Below, one piece after another: positions 1 to 23,322 of a DNA stretch of 64,000 bases. This stretch comes from Neelides folsomi. Taxonomy: Eukaryota; Arthropoda; Collembola; Neelipleona; Neelidae. The notes beneath the pieces were generated by a model. It was not told the DNA's origin. It worked only from the letters and a program-made list of their open reading frames with translations, and searched no databases. The position numbers were made by a program, and so were the translations under genes. The stretch is from assembly GCA_034687125.1 (NCBI GenBank), contig JAQGBZ010000003.1, forward strand, positions 1-64,000. Reading direction: 5' to 3'. Within the stretch, counting starts at the first letter, position 1; the number at the start of each line of letters is the position of its first letter.

Positions 1-1111
1 AAACAATGTATGATGTAATGTGGAAAACATAATGAATAGAAAAAGCCTTATTCTCCATATGCACCATGTAAATTTTTCAATAATGCTAAAGTAATAATGT
101 TGAGATAATGAAAAAATATTTCGACTCGCAAATAGATGAATAATATCGACTTCAGAAGGTCCTATATGTAGGATAACTATCTAAACTTACAGTAACATGT
201 ATTTTTACTTTTTATCCTTAGTTATTTACATTTATGTATACATCTTGTTTCATATCAAAAGTATTATAGACCTATGTACATGTTTAAATGGAATCAAAAA
301 TTTGATTTACGCAAAAAACGTAAATGCGAAATGAATAAATATTTAAGTAACAAGATGACGCTTTTCACAAATGGTGTTATCATTTTTCCTCAATATTTAA
401 TATTCTAAATTAAAATGCTCCACCTAATATCATAAAGAAAAAAATCATTTTCTAACTACATATTACAAATATTAACATATATTAAATAACTGGGTATATG
501 AAAACTTCAGATATCTACTATCTGTATATTATTTACTTAATATTAGTTACTAATAATTTGTGCAAAAATTAAAATATTTGCAATACACCTAACAATACAT
601 AATAGTATAGGTATGAAGTTGTAAGTAAATCGGAATTAATATTAACTCTACTACATGAAAGCTACATGAATAAATAATAAGGCTGTGCATAAATGGACTA
701 TGTCGTATATAAAATGGATTCTGGATGAATATTACTGTTAACTTTCCATTCCTCAAATAAATCATTTTGAACTTCCAAGGTTTTGTTTGTGTAAAAGGAT
801 GATACCTTTGACATTTAAGTCAAGATAAAAGTAGTGAAATCAAATTAAATTGAGATTGAGCGAGGAAAATTCAAATTCCTTCTATTCCTTTGATCAAGGA
901 TCCTTTAATCGACTCTAATCCTTGGTAAGATGGTTAAGCCTGAGGTTAAATTATCGGAATGGTCACTTGAGAATGGATAAGTTGGGAAAAAGATCGACAT
1001 TGATTTCTACATTGTACCTCCACATAGGAGTAAGAGACCATCTAATGCTTTTAGTATGTCTAGGATGGAGATGTACAAACGCCATTGGAACAAGAGTGAA
1101 AACGAAAGCTT
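1..1111. other. 3' flank of the kinase gene, no gene seen
   Basis: AT-rich sequence beyond the stop codon of the minus-strand STK32 gene. The only long open frames (for example 922-1128, plus) read across the complement of the last kinase exon and resemble nothing known. Part of this stretch is presumably the 3' untranslated region of the kinase. I found no RNA gene or repeat. Confidence 0.6.
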
Positions 1112-12604
<11,493 letters not shown>

Positions 12605-14511
12605 GTCGAGCAGAGAGCCAAGAGTCGGGAGGAGGAAATTGCGGAAGGAGAGGAGAATAGAGAACGTTCTTTGAGACTCGTCCGGAAGTGAATGTCTCGC
12701 TCGAGCCTCTTTCTCCCGAATGAGATTCGGGGCAGTGCGAGAAGCACTTACGCTTTGTCGGAGCTCAGGGAGCTAATGAAGACAATGAGTCCTCGAGGAA
12801 GACAAAGAAGTGAGGAGCAGCTGGATTGTAACAACGCTCACTCCCGGCTCCCTACTATGAGGAAAGGAACTCGGTCGTGAAAGAAAGGGTTCAAAAGAGA
12901 AATTACGGAGATAACCAACCCAATGCGCACGCTCCCAATTTACCTACCTGCATTTGTCTGATCCGAAGGATTTAATTAGTCGGATATTTAAGTACTCCTC
13001 ATATGGCACTTGTTCCACTGCCCATCGCCCAACTCCTTTTTCCTCAAGGACCTCGACCCGAACCAGAGAGGTTTTCACTCTGATAAATTCCCAACCAACT
13101 TCTCGTTGAGAGACAGAAGAAGAAACTCTCCTTTGGAATTCCATTTCCCGAGAGACCCTCTTCATTGTCAAAAAAGTCCAAAGTATAAAATCCGGCAGTG
13201 TTCATCTCTCGTCGCTCCAAATAGGAACCGACCATATAGGAAGACTATATAAATAATATTACATTACACACATGAGGAGACCGCCAAACATGGCGTTATT
13301 CTTCCATTTACCTTTTACGTTAATTATGCAGACTCATTTACCAGAGTCTCAAACTTTTCTCCCACAATTTCCCTCCTAATTTATCTCAATTACAAAGGTT
13401 GTCAAAATGATTGAATTACGTTTTTACAGAAGGTCCTTGTTCTCTTCTTTCATTATTTACCCTTTCCTCGTCGATCTAATTTAAATTGAGGGAAAGGCGC
13501 TATAAGCCCTTGGGCTATACAAACCTCCTTTTATAAACCATAAGATGTCCGCATGAACAATTTCAATTTCATTTATAAATAAATCATGTTCGATTTTAAG
13601 ATTTAATCTCCAGAGAGGTATTTCCGAATGCTCGTATAACTCATATGCCCATATCTTATTTATATACGTATATAAATATCAAAAGGAAATTGCTTGGAAT
13701 GGCGTGGATTCAAGTGTCGACAAGATCAATTTACAAAATTCATAGACTCCTAATATTCGAATGTATGGACGTATAATACATGTATGTATACGGTATACAC
13801 ATGTACATAATATAAAACTCATCTATGTAAATGCTTATGTATGTATGAATATTCGTGTTAATACATTCTACTTATCTATAATTCATTTATCGAATGTATG
13901 AACGACCCGTTGCGTCATACGACGCTTGATGTATTTAGCAGGCAATTGGCGCATTTGAAATAGTCATTTTCCAAACCCTTGAGGTAGGTTTGTTAAATTA
14001 ACTATATATAAAAGGTAAGTTAATTATGAGGCGAATCTGTATATAGTATGGTTCTTAAATTCATATTACTCCTGAAGCCCTATTTTAACAAGGACTTTTG
14101 TGGCAGGAGTCAAAATAGGATTTAATACACTTTGCAGGTTGTGCCGGCTTTCGAAGAAGTAACAGGTGAATAACATCCGATTCAATTCCCTCGATAAGGG
14201 ATTTCACTTTGAGTCACACGGGTCCATAATATTAATATAAACCCTTCCTACTATCTTCTAATGGTGGTGTATTTATGGGATAAAGGATATATAATAAATA
14301 TTATGCGTGTGTGTGTTGGAATATTCTTTGATGGATCGTTATTGCTATGAGAATGAATAAAGAAAGGGTTTGTGCTTTCCCCCCTTCCTTCTTCCAAGAG
14401 AGTCGTCCTACAACGTGCGTCTTTCCTCCTTTGTCAATTTCGCTGCAATTTCGCACCGCAGCTTCCTCCTGCAAGTGTCAATTACAATTTGGTACAAACA
14501 GTGAATTAAAA
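12605..14511. other. Divergent intergenic region between STK32 and the LRR gene
   Basis: The minus-strand kinase and the plus-strand leucine-rich-repeat gene point away from each other, so this 1.9-kb gap should hold both promoters and 5' untranslated regions. The minus-strand frame 12944-13171 ends at a consensus donor (CAG/gtaggt at about 12944) but its reading does not join the kinase, so it could at most be an untranslated first exon. The open frame of the LRR gene extends upstream to 14347 without a stop. Confidence 0.5.
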
Positions 14512-17500
14512 ATGAATCGTGAATTTATTGCACAGATGAGGCAAGACTGGACCCTTTCTCGTCCCACTCGCCCACTGAGCCCTGAGGGTCTGGTCCCTCA
14601 GAAGAACGGGATCATTTGTGCAAATCGGTCCCGACTCACCACCCTGCCTCTGTCAATATTTGTCAGTTGGCCAAACATCAAGGTATGCTTTTATCTATTA
14701 AAGACGCTTCTCTCCGTGTTAACACTTTGGTCTAGGGAATTAAAACATTTTAGGAATTGTAATGAGAATTTGGGTTTCTTCTCTGCTGCCAAATCCTGGC
14801 GATGTCCCATTGGGTGCTAATGAGCCCGAGTCGCTTCACCGCATTTAATTGAAAAACATATTATTTTATTATACTCCTGGCAAAATGTTGTTAGTCGCTG
14901 GTGGAGAGCATTTAGGATTTTTGGTAGATTCGGGAGGAAATAAAAGTATTTCATTTCCAATTTACTCATTTTCATGGCCTGGTGGACTTTTAAAGGGAAA
15001 TTATTTATCTTTGGTCTACTCTGGAATCCCATGGTGATGTTTTGATGTCTTTTGCAGTTGATCTATCTCGAAGGGAATTTCCTTGCGACTCTCCCTTTGA
15101 CCTTCTTTGACGACCTTCCCAAGCTCGCCTACCTCGATCTCCGGAACAACAAGCTGGAGGAACTGCCCGGGATGAAATTCATTCACAAGAACCTCCGGAT
15201 CTGCCTGCTCCAAAATAACATTCTCAAGACGCTTCCGCCCACAATCTGTAATTTAATTGTTTATTTGACTGGAAGTAAAATGGTGGAAGCTTGGTTGTGC
15301 CACCAACGGTGGATGGAAATGAGGTGCCATGATTACTTTATGACCTGTCTTTCTCACGAGATGGTCCTTGAATGGCCCTTTGGACCCAATTACACCTACT
15401 TTTATGAAAGCCAAGCTTGAGAAGATTATGAAGGCTGGCTTCACTTGCCTTCACAATTATTTTACGCTCGGCTGGCTGACCCAACCCGCCCTCGTTCCTT
15501 TCCCAACTTTTACACTTGATTTGTTTTTCCTAGGCTTTGCTAGGCGGCTCCGAGGACTCGGATTAACTGGAAACCCACTCGAGGGTATCCCTGAAGAAAC
15601 CAGAAACAGGGGCACCATCGGCATCCTCGCCTATCTCTTCTCTCTCCTCAAACCCGAGGAATTGATCAGTAATCAAAATCATTCACTGCCTATTCTACTC
15701 CTCCTTTTTTATGCTTCCCAATTTTCAATTATAGGGAAACACCGAGTTCTTGCCTCAGCCTCCGAGACTCAGCTCAATTTGAGAGTCAAGGCGGAGGAAG
15801 CCGAGTTCGATGGATACGGAGGGCTGGGACCGCCAGGGTCTGCTCCTGCTGCTGGAAACAAATATCCCATCGAACTCCGTATTTAATTCCCCGTTTCAGC
15901 ATTTCCTTCCTTTAACTCAATTTTTATTCAGGTGAGAAGGTGAAGGACATTGATGAGATTTTCAAGAAAAGAGTTCAGAGAGCTTGGAGAGCCTTTGGAT
16001 CCATTCCGTGCGTCTTCCTCATTTCCTACCTCTCTCCTTCTCTTATGAAATGCATTTTTAAACCTCGAGTTTTAAACAACTCTTTTCAACCTTTCGCCCT
16101 TTACCACTTTCCCTTCCATCAACTCGAGATAGAAATCCAAGTAGGTATTTTAGGACCAGCTCAACAAAGGAATTCATTTCAAGGGAATTGAATATCAAAA
16201 ATGGCTTCTAAATAATACCAAACACTCAAACCCATGAATTTACCTAAAGCTCATTTTATACAAGTTCGATTGAGAAACCGAAACGAAGTGCCAAGAATAG
16301 CTAGAGGCATATTAACTTCCCATTATAATCCTTTCACGTGTAATACATTTTAGTAGCATTTAGGATATCTTGTTTCTCAATTAGATTTTAAGTTTCAAGG
16401 TATACTAATAATAAAATTCAAACTAACCCTACATAAGCACATAGGATTATTTAAATTCACTTTACTACCCGGATACTTATAAACATATTTTCTTTGTTCA
16501 ATTACTTGCAAAATATTCATAACTTATGAATATGTTTTCAACATTGTAATTGACTGATTGAATATTTTTCCAATGTTTAGTAGAAAACATTTTAAGTATT
16601 AATTTGAGCCTTTTCAATAGTCTACCTATACTTGAATTTATATGAGAATTTATCCTTTCACATTCAGTAAAATAATAAAGAACTCTTTTTGTTCTTATTT
16701 ATCAAAATTGTACATATAAGTATTTTTAATTATATAATGAGCTTTAATTTGTTAATAATTGGTAGGTATATGGTTATAGGAGGATATTCAGTATTTTATT
16801 TAATAAAGGTAGCATAAATTAAGTGGTTTTCTTTATTACAGTTAAGAAAACGCTAACTTTCTAGATGAAATTATATTTACAATGTATGGCCTGCCTTCTA
16901 CCTCACCCCTTATAAATATTCATACCATTTCCCGTATCAATCTTCCATGAAAAGTTTTGAGCCACTAGAATTTCGGTTTATGATTTTATGATTAGGGTTA
17001 CTGGAAATATAATCTTGGACCAATCGGCAGCGTATATCCGCGAGAGAGTCAGCAACCGTCTCAAGATCAAAGCTGAAGAAGCACTCCAGCGCATGAAGTA
17101 AATAAAACTTTTTATTGGCCATTTCATAGAATTTTTACCAATAAAAGCTGAGCCGTGGAGAAATAAAATTGGGTAAAAATTTGAAAGAGCCTTCAAATGA
17201 AACCTAAGAGACCTACTAGCATCAAATGCTTTAAAAATTCACTATTGGTCATGCGAGATTAATGGGAAACATGGTGATCTCAATGATTGTTTTATATAAC
17301 CACAGACCTAACTAAAAGATTATATCGAGCTTTATTAATTATCATTTATTTTCACATTTTTTCTTATCTATCCTAAATATATCAAAAAATGTCAGCGGAT
17401 CAAAATAATCCAAATCTTTTTGTTCCGATAACAATTTCCTATACATTTAACTATAACATTTATTTTTTAATTCATAGGGACAAAGAAGCCCTTAAGAAGT

Positions 17501-18343
17501 GGCGCTTGGACACTAATCGGCTCGTCTACCACGGACCCAACAAGGAATACTTGGCACTTCAGGCTCCATTTGCAAATGAACACAACTCGCGTTTCTATCG
17601 TCCTGAAGAATCCGAGTACGCATTTCCATTTTTAATTAAAATCTTCAAAGTTTATCGAGTTTACCTTTTGTCTTATATATAACTTTACATTCAAAGTAGA
17701 GAACGATGAAAGGAGGTTCAACTGCGTGTTTCCATGTTAAGCTTACATCATATAAAATAATTATATTTATTATATAGGTAGAATACTTAGGGTAACTTCT
17801 CTACCTCTGTAAGTCAAGCTAATATAGATGAAATCAATATTGTAGAAGTGCTGTATATACATAGAATAAATTATGTATAAAAGTTATAGAGGGTTATAGA
17901 CAGGGATTATCTAGGCTATAAGCTCTGTATTTCTTTTGAACTCGTAAATTGATTTGAGGCTTCCTTTCAATTCCAAATACCGCATCATCGTTCATTTTCC
18001 TTTACTAGAGACGGTAAATTATTGGTGAGTCCTTAACATATTTTTTGAATGCTAAGGGTCAAGTATCTCTCTCCGAAGGACTTTGACAAAGAGTTGACGA
18101 TTCACATTGATAAGTTGAAGAAGATCAACTCCATCCCGCCGACTGATGATTTCAATGAAGCTTTGGATCGATTGAAGCAGGTACAATTCGAACCTAACAT
18201 ACTAAACCAAACTATTAATATTCCACTATTACTAGGGCATTCCAATAACATTATTAATTCATATAACCAACAATTAACTTTTTCAGATTGAAGACATCCA
18301 GAAAGATCTCATCAATCTCAAGTTCAAATTCGACAAGAAATAA
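14512..18343 (+). CDS. LRRC27: Leucine-rich-repeat protein, LRRC27-like
   Basis: Nine exons keep phase: 14512-14682, 15058-15247, 15534-15668, 15735-15878, 15932-16007, 16996-17097, 17478-17615, 18057-18180 and 18287-18343 (378 aa). Residues 38-142 form about five leucine-rich repeats (LTTLPLSIF, LIYLEGNFLATLP, LAYLDLRNNKLEELP, LRICLLQNNILKTLP, LRGLGLTGNPLEGIP). After these comes a GTIGILAYLFSLLKPEE segment, then a charged, helix-prone tail. The repeat spacing and the NPLEGIP...ILAYLF transition fit vertebrate LRRC27, whose function is not established. The start at 14512 is the first methionine after which the sequence looks typical, but the frame is open from 14347, so the protein may be up to 55 residues longer. 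Poly(A) signals AATAAA lie at 18399 and 18424. Confidence 0.85.
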
Positions 18344-18398
18344 TAAAGTTGCTCAATCCTCGACGACTCTCTCACTCGACACACACTCGAGCACTTCG

Positions 18399-18429
18399 AA
18401 TAAAATGGTGAAAATATTCGATGAATAAA
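18399..18429 (+). terminator. Poly(A) signals of the LRR gene
   Basis: Two AATAAA hexamers (18399-18404 and 18424-18429) lie 56-86 bases after the LRRC27-like stop codon, followed by T-rich sequence. They probably mark the 3' end of that transcript. Confidence 0.6.
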
Positions 18430-19265
18430 ATAAATAAATGTATATCGTATTTGTTTAATTATTACACCATAATAGATATCTGTAATATTAACAATTATTT
18501 TTTTTACCAATTACATAAAAATAATTTAATTTTAATAATTGATGCATTGCACATTCCTTTCTTACTTCAATTTTCTTAACATTACATTCAAACAAATTTA
18601 TCCACTGATAATAATAAAATAATAAATCTTATTATTTCATTAAATCTAATATACTTTATAGTTAATAAAACTTAAAAGTTATTAAAACATACAGTTCTAC
18701 AATTCATATTACAATTATACATGTTCAATTATTAGTATTAAATTACTTATATTTGTGTTTCAATTTCCAATACCAAAATTGCCAAGCATGACATTTTTAC
18801 CCTTTTTTGTATTAAATAAATAGAACTTACAAAAAAGTACTAAATTTTGCAAGAGATTCCAAACGCGATTGTTATTTAACTTGTACATATTTATTATTCA
18901 TTAACAATAATAACATAATATATTACTTAAGCTTAATACTTTTATGCTATTTAACATTATATGTAACATTAATGCTATTTAAAATTATATTTAACATAAC
19001 ATGTTATCTTAAATTAAGCATGAATTATATTATACTTAAAAGGGTTGTCGATGCCACCTATACATTCCCTTACCTCTATCCCGTAAGGTGTCTCCTGTTG
19101 ACCAAAAGAGTCAAAAACGGAAATCGCGGCCCTCTGGATTCCTCTTTCTATTCATCTCCGAACACGTGCTCCTCCTTGCGATTACCGACATTGGCGAGCA
19201 TTTTAGCGATTTATTATTCGTTTCTATTTTTTTAACTCTTTACTTCATTTCAACATTCGAGTACA
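18430..19265. other. Intergenic region before MAK16
   Basis: Very AT-rich spacer of about 0.8 kb between the LRR gene and MAK16, both on the plus strand. The last 200 bases have more G+C and presumably include the MAK16 promoter and 5' untranslated region. No other feature was seen. Confidence 0.55.
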
Positions 19266-21345
19266 ATGCAAAACGACGACGTAAGTTGGTTTTAATTTAT
19301 TAATCTAGATTCTTTCTCGAAGGTCATCTTATTCGGTTCTTTTTCGAAACCATTTCCAATCTCCTCAATATTGTTATTTTTACATGTGATTTATTTAAAC
19401 TCAGTTTAATTTGAACAGGTTATATGGGGGATAATTAACAAGAGCTTCTGTTCCTACAAAGTGAAGTAAGTTGGATTAACAATTACATGTTATTTTGATA
19501 TCCATGCCGATGAAATTCAATCAATTCTTAAATTTTTCTTTTCAGTACAAAGACTCACAAATTTTGTCGGAATGAGTATAATTTGACGGGATTGTGTGGG
19601 AGAAATGCGTGTCCGTTGGCTAATAGTCAATATGCAACAGTTCGGGAAGAAAATGGAGTTATTTATTTGTATATGAAAACAATTGAAAGGTGATTGCATA
19701 ATTGATAAATAATTTAATTTTTTTATTATTGCTTTCATAATATTTATAATTTAATAATACATTAGGAGAATGGGTTAATTGGAATTTCTTATTTGACATT
19801 GTGAATTTCTCATTTAATATTGTCCTTTTTATTATATATTATAGAGCCGCTTTTCCAGAGAAATTGTGGGAAAAGGTGAAACTCTCTAGGAATTTTGAAA
19901 AGGCCATGGCTCAAATCAATGAAAATTTGGTATTTTGGCCCAATTACCTGAGACAAAAATGCAAGCAGCGTCTTGTTAAAATTACCCAATATTTAATTAG
20001 GATGAGAAAACTCCGACTCAAAAATACGTAATAATCCTTTTTCGTATTCAATTATTACCTTATTGTTTTTATGCAATGTCTCTTTATTGAAAGTTATATA
20101 AATGAGCTATGTACGATATGTAGTATGTATTAAGTATACAATTAATATTTAATTATTAACAATTAATATCAATATTTAATCTTTTTCTTAGAAAAACCCT
20201 CATTCCCATCCAGAGGAAAATTGAACGAAGGGAAAGAAGAAGAGAGGCGAAAGCACTCATTGCCGCAAGACTTGATAATGTCATTGAAAAAGAATTGTTG
20301 GAGAGGTTGCAAAAGGGAGTTGTAAGTTGTCACTTTAGTAAAATACCTTGATTAATATATTCGGAAAAAGTTAATATAAAGATGGTCTTGGATTTTAATC
20401 TAATATGAGATGAATTTATTCTTTCAGTATGGTGATATCTATAATTTCCCACAACTTGCTTTTGAAAAAGCCCTCAATGAGGAAGAACTCGAATCAGATA
20501 TGGAATCAGATGAAGACAAAGAAATGGTAAATCGAATTGTATTTATTTGCATATTCATTAAAATCAATAGTAATTTAATAATTCACTTTGCTTAAAATAT
20601 TAGATTAACCTTTAATGATACCATTAGCTTAAAATCGATCTTTCATTTATATTTAAACGTATCAACTTACCATGCCAGATATCTCGGGGCCTAAAATTAA
20701 ATTGAATCAGAATAAGCCAAGGAACAAAATCTTCTATATATCCTTCGAGAAACTATTTTTGCTTTAAAATTCTTTCAACCTTTACTTCTCACTTACCTTG
20801 ATTAAAGTGCAAAAGTAGATTTTGCTGTCAAACTTTCAATGCAAGTTTTATCCCTATTAACCATGTTATCTAAAATGGTAGGAAAAGATTTTATTGTGTT
20901 AAAACTCCACAACTAGGAGTATTGAGGTAAAGAATGGGAGTTTTCGTAATCTCCCCAGAAGTTTTCCTGTGTATTTAGCACTTACCCCTTTAATTACTTT
21001 ACCACTCGACAATGGAATGGAGTGTTTGAGATGTTTATCCTTTGAGCAGGACGAGACGGAAGTTAAGCAAGAACTTGAGGAAGAGTTTGAAATCGACGAA
21101 GAGGAAGAAAGACTCTTTGTGGCAGCCGATGAGTTTGAAGAAAGTGACGTGTCCGACATCGAGGTACGCCCTATTACACCCCCCACATCGATTCTGACCA
21201 TTGTTGTATTTAGGATGCCGGGGAAAAGGTGAGCAAGAAGAAGTCTGGCAAGAAACTAGATCCTTCCAACTTTGAGGAAAAGCTCGAGATCGAGTACGAG
21301 ATGGAAACCGAACGCCCGCTGACAGCCAAAATGAAATTGAATTAA
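19266..21345 (+). CDS. MAK16: MAK16, 60S ribosome biogenesis factor
   Basis: Nucleolar factor needed for maturation of the large ribosomal subunit. Eight exons keep phase: 19266-19280, 19419-19465, 19546-19689, 19845-20027, 20192-20321, 20428-20526, 21050-21163 and 21214-21345 (287 aa; relatives are about 300). The N-terminal domain related to ribosomal L28e begins [19 protein letters not shown]. It carries the conserved cysteines of [27 protein letters not shown], the [16 protein letters not shown] motif and [17 protein letters not shown]. The middle is basic ([22 protein letters not shown]) and the tail is acidic (runs of E and D), as usual in the family. The first exon has only five codons. 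This is the most straightforward gene in the window. Confidence 0.96.
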
Positions 21346-22196
21346 AATGTGGATTATCGAATCTTTATTAACTTTTTGTTTTTATAACGAATTAGTCATT
21401 CTAGAGTTGCACATGATTTCTTTCGTGACATCGAGCATTGAACAATCACTGTTTTTTCTTCATTAAATATTTGTCTTTGGAGTAGCTGAATTCTCAAGAG
21501 AAAATCAGGGGCCCTCGGTGAGGGGCTCTGAACTGAGGTACATTGGTTACTGAAGTTCCGAGCCATCGGCGGCGAACGTCTGCGGCGGCCCCGCCGCCTC
21601 GTTCGGTTCATTTGAGGAATGTGCAAAAGGAGGTTCGTCCGCCGAAGGACTCTCTTCTCCAAATTCTATCTGTTAGTGTGGGTCTAGTCTACCAAGACGG
21701 ACCTTCTCCGCCTCTACTCATTGTCCGTGTCAACTCTCAATTTCTCCTCGGGCTCCGCGTCGCTGGACACATTTAGAGAACAACTCATAAGTCAGTCGAA
21801 TCGAGTCTTCTAGTTTAAAAAAATGTTTTTCATAGTTCTAATATTGCAACTAGGGAATTGTACTCGTAAAGTAAAAGAGTTCATTCGAGAAGGCAACTCA
21901 GCTTGTGAATTATGGATGTAGCAATCATGCATCATTCCAAGTCACAGTTGGTGTTGTAAGGTGTCTGGCGGCGGTTGACCGCTGAGCCCGTCGTTTCCTA
22001 CGTCGTCGCTCCCGTGACTCTGTCTGTTATGCATGTCGTTTCTACCCCTACCCTTTTATAACTCCTAGTTGGTCATAATTCTTTAATTCACTCAATAGAA
22101 TATACTTAACAATGCTTTATCATATTATTAATAATATCACTATTGTTCATAACATCCTTATAATTATTACCTTTTATATATTCTTATCCTTGTATA

Positions 22197-22210
22197 GAGA
22201 GAGAGAGTGA
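22197..22210. repeat. Short GA microsatellite
   Basis: A short run of GA dinucleotides in the convergent region between MAK16 and complexin, followed by a G-rich stretch. Simple-sequence repeat without further meaning. Confidence 0.6.
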
Positions 22211-23125
22211 TGTGGGGGGATTCTAGCACTTGTAATTGGGGATGGGGGAGTGTGAAGAGTGATACAATGACATACATTCTGACGACTACTCAACTTCCCT
22301 AACCGCGGTAGATTATGTACAAGGCGAGTCCTAACTACTGTTTATATATATTTCATATTTACATATAATATATCTTGTTAAAGTCAACGCTCTACGGTTA
22401 CAACAACAGTTGTCGTCACCAAACATTTATATGAGCTCAGCTGGCAGTTCTCTCTCCTCCTCGGACCGCGCCCATCTCGCCCGCCCCGACGAGAACCTTG
22501 GACCTTCGGGGAGGAAATCACAGAGAGGGTGCAGGAACCACCACGGTTCTCCCTCCGCGTCCAGGGTCCTCGCCGGCCAGCCCACACTTCTCAAGATGCC
22601 GATGGCGGGACACCCGCTGATGATTGAGCCATCAGGAGGAAGGGCAGGACCGAGGCGCTCACGACCTCCACGCACAGAGAGAGGGCAAGGGAAGGGTCGG
22701 TCCCTTTAAGATGTCGAGGGCGTGAGGACTCGGCGGAGCGGCCCTCGTTTTGGTCTCGTGTGGGCGACGGGCGCGAGGGGCGGAAGGGCCGAGGAGAGGA
22801 GAGAATCCAAAGTTAAGATGTTTGAGGTATTGAGGAGAGTTCTGGCCGTTCTAAAGGAAAAGAAAGGAGACGTATCAAAAGTTGCTGAAGAGGAAAAGAG
22901 GGAACCAACAGTGTTGTACAGAAAGTGTACAGATACAGACCGAGAGAAGAGTTTTACAAAATAATTGGTCTTTCAGTATTATAAATTTGCGAATTTGCAA
23001 AAAAACCATTTCGTTGTACTTGTATGACGTGAGAAAATAGTGGGAGAACTCTAGAAGGTGATGAGACTACAAATACAATTTACATACATATTGAGATTCA
23101 ACTCAAAATGGGACATTTTTTAACG

Positions 23126-23168
23126 AGAGACCCCGGCGGCGAAGTGTGGTGACTCAACGCCGGTCTCC
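23126..23168 (-). other. GC-rich hairpin in the probable complexin 3' untranslated region
   Basis: The left arm gagaccccggcg and right arm cgccggtctc are complementary apart from two bulged bases, with a loop of about 20 bases. It sits about 155 bases after the complexin stop codon in otherwise AT-rich DNA. It could be a structured mRNA element or chance. Confidence 0.35.
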
Positions 23169-23322
23169 CAAGTCATTTCATATCTGATTGAATTTAAAAG
23201 TCACCAACTTCTTGCCCTCCACAACTTTGGCCGGTCACTTGAATACCATGGTCTTGACAACAACGACGATGATGGAGTGTGTAACAACCAAATGATGCGA
23301 AATAATTCTGACTGGTGAGAGC

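Larger units (their letters stand above)
21346..23322. other. Convergent region between MAK16 and complexin, with GC-rich block
   Basis: MAK16 and the minus-strand complexin gene converge here. The stretch 21540-22830 is clearly richer in G+C than its surroundings and has open frames on both strands. One minus frame (about 21660-21545), preceded by ctaacag, reads IEFGEESPSADEPPF and onward to a stop, but it does not join complexin in phase. At 22850-22813 a strong minus-strand acceptor opens a short frame (KRPELSSIPQTS) that would join complexin in phase. A minus-strand AATAAA lies at 21369-21364. The most economical reading is a long complexin 3' untranslated region, but this is not shown. 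Confidence 0.4.

Noticed and set aside
12944..13171. Minus frame ending at a consensus donor near 12944, considered as the first kinase exon.
   Set aside because: No reading of it both starts with a methionine and joins the kinase exon at 9451 in phase; the exon at 12604-12550 does.
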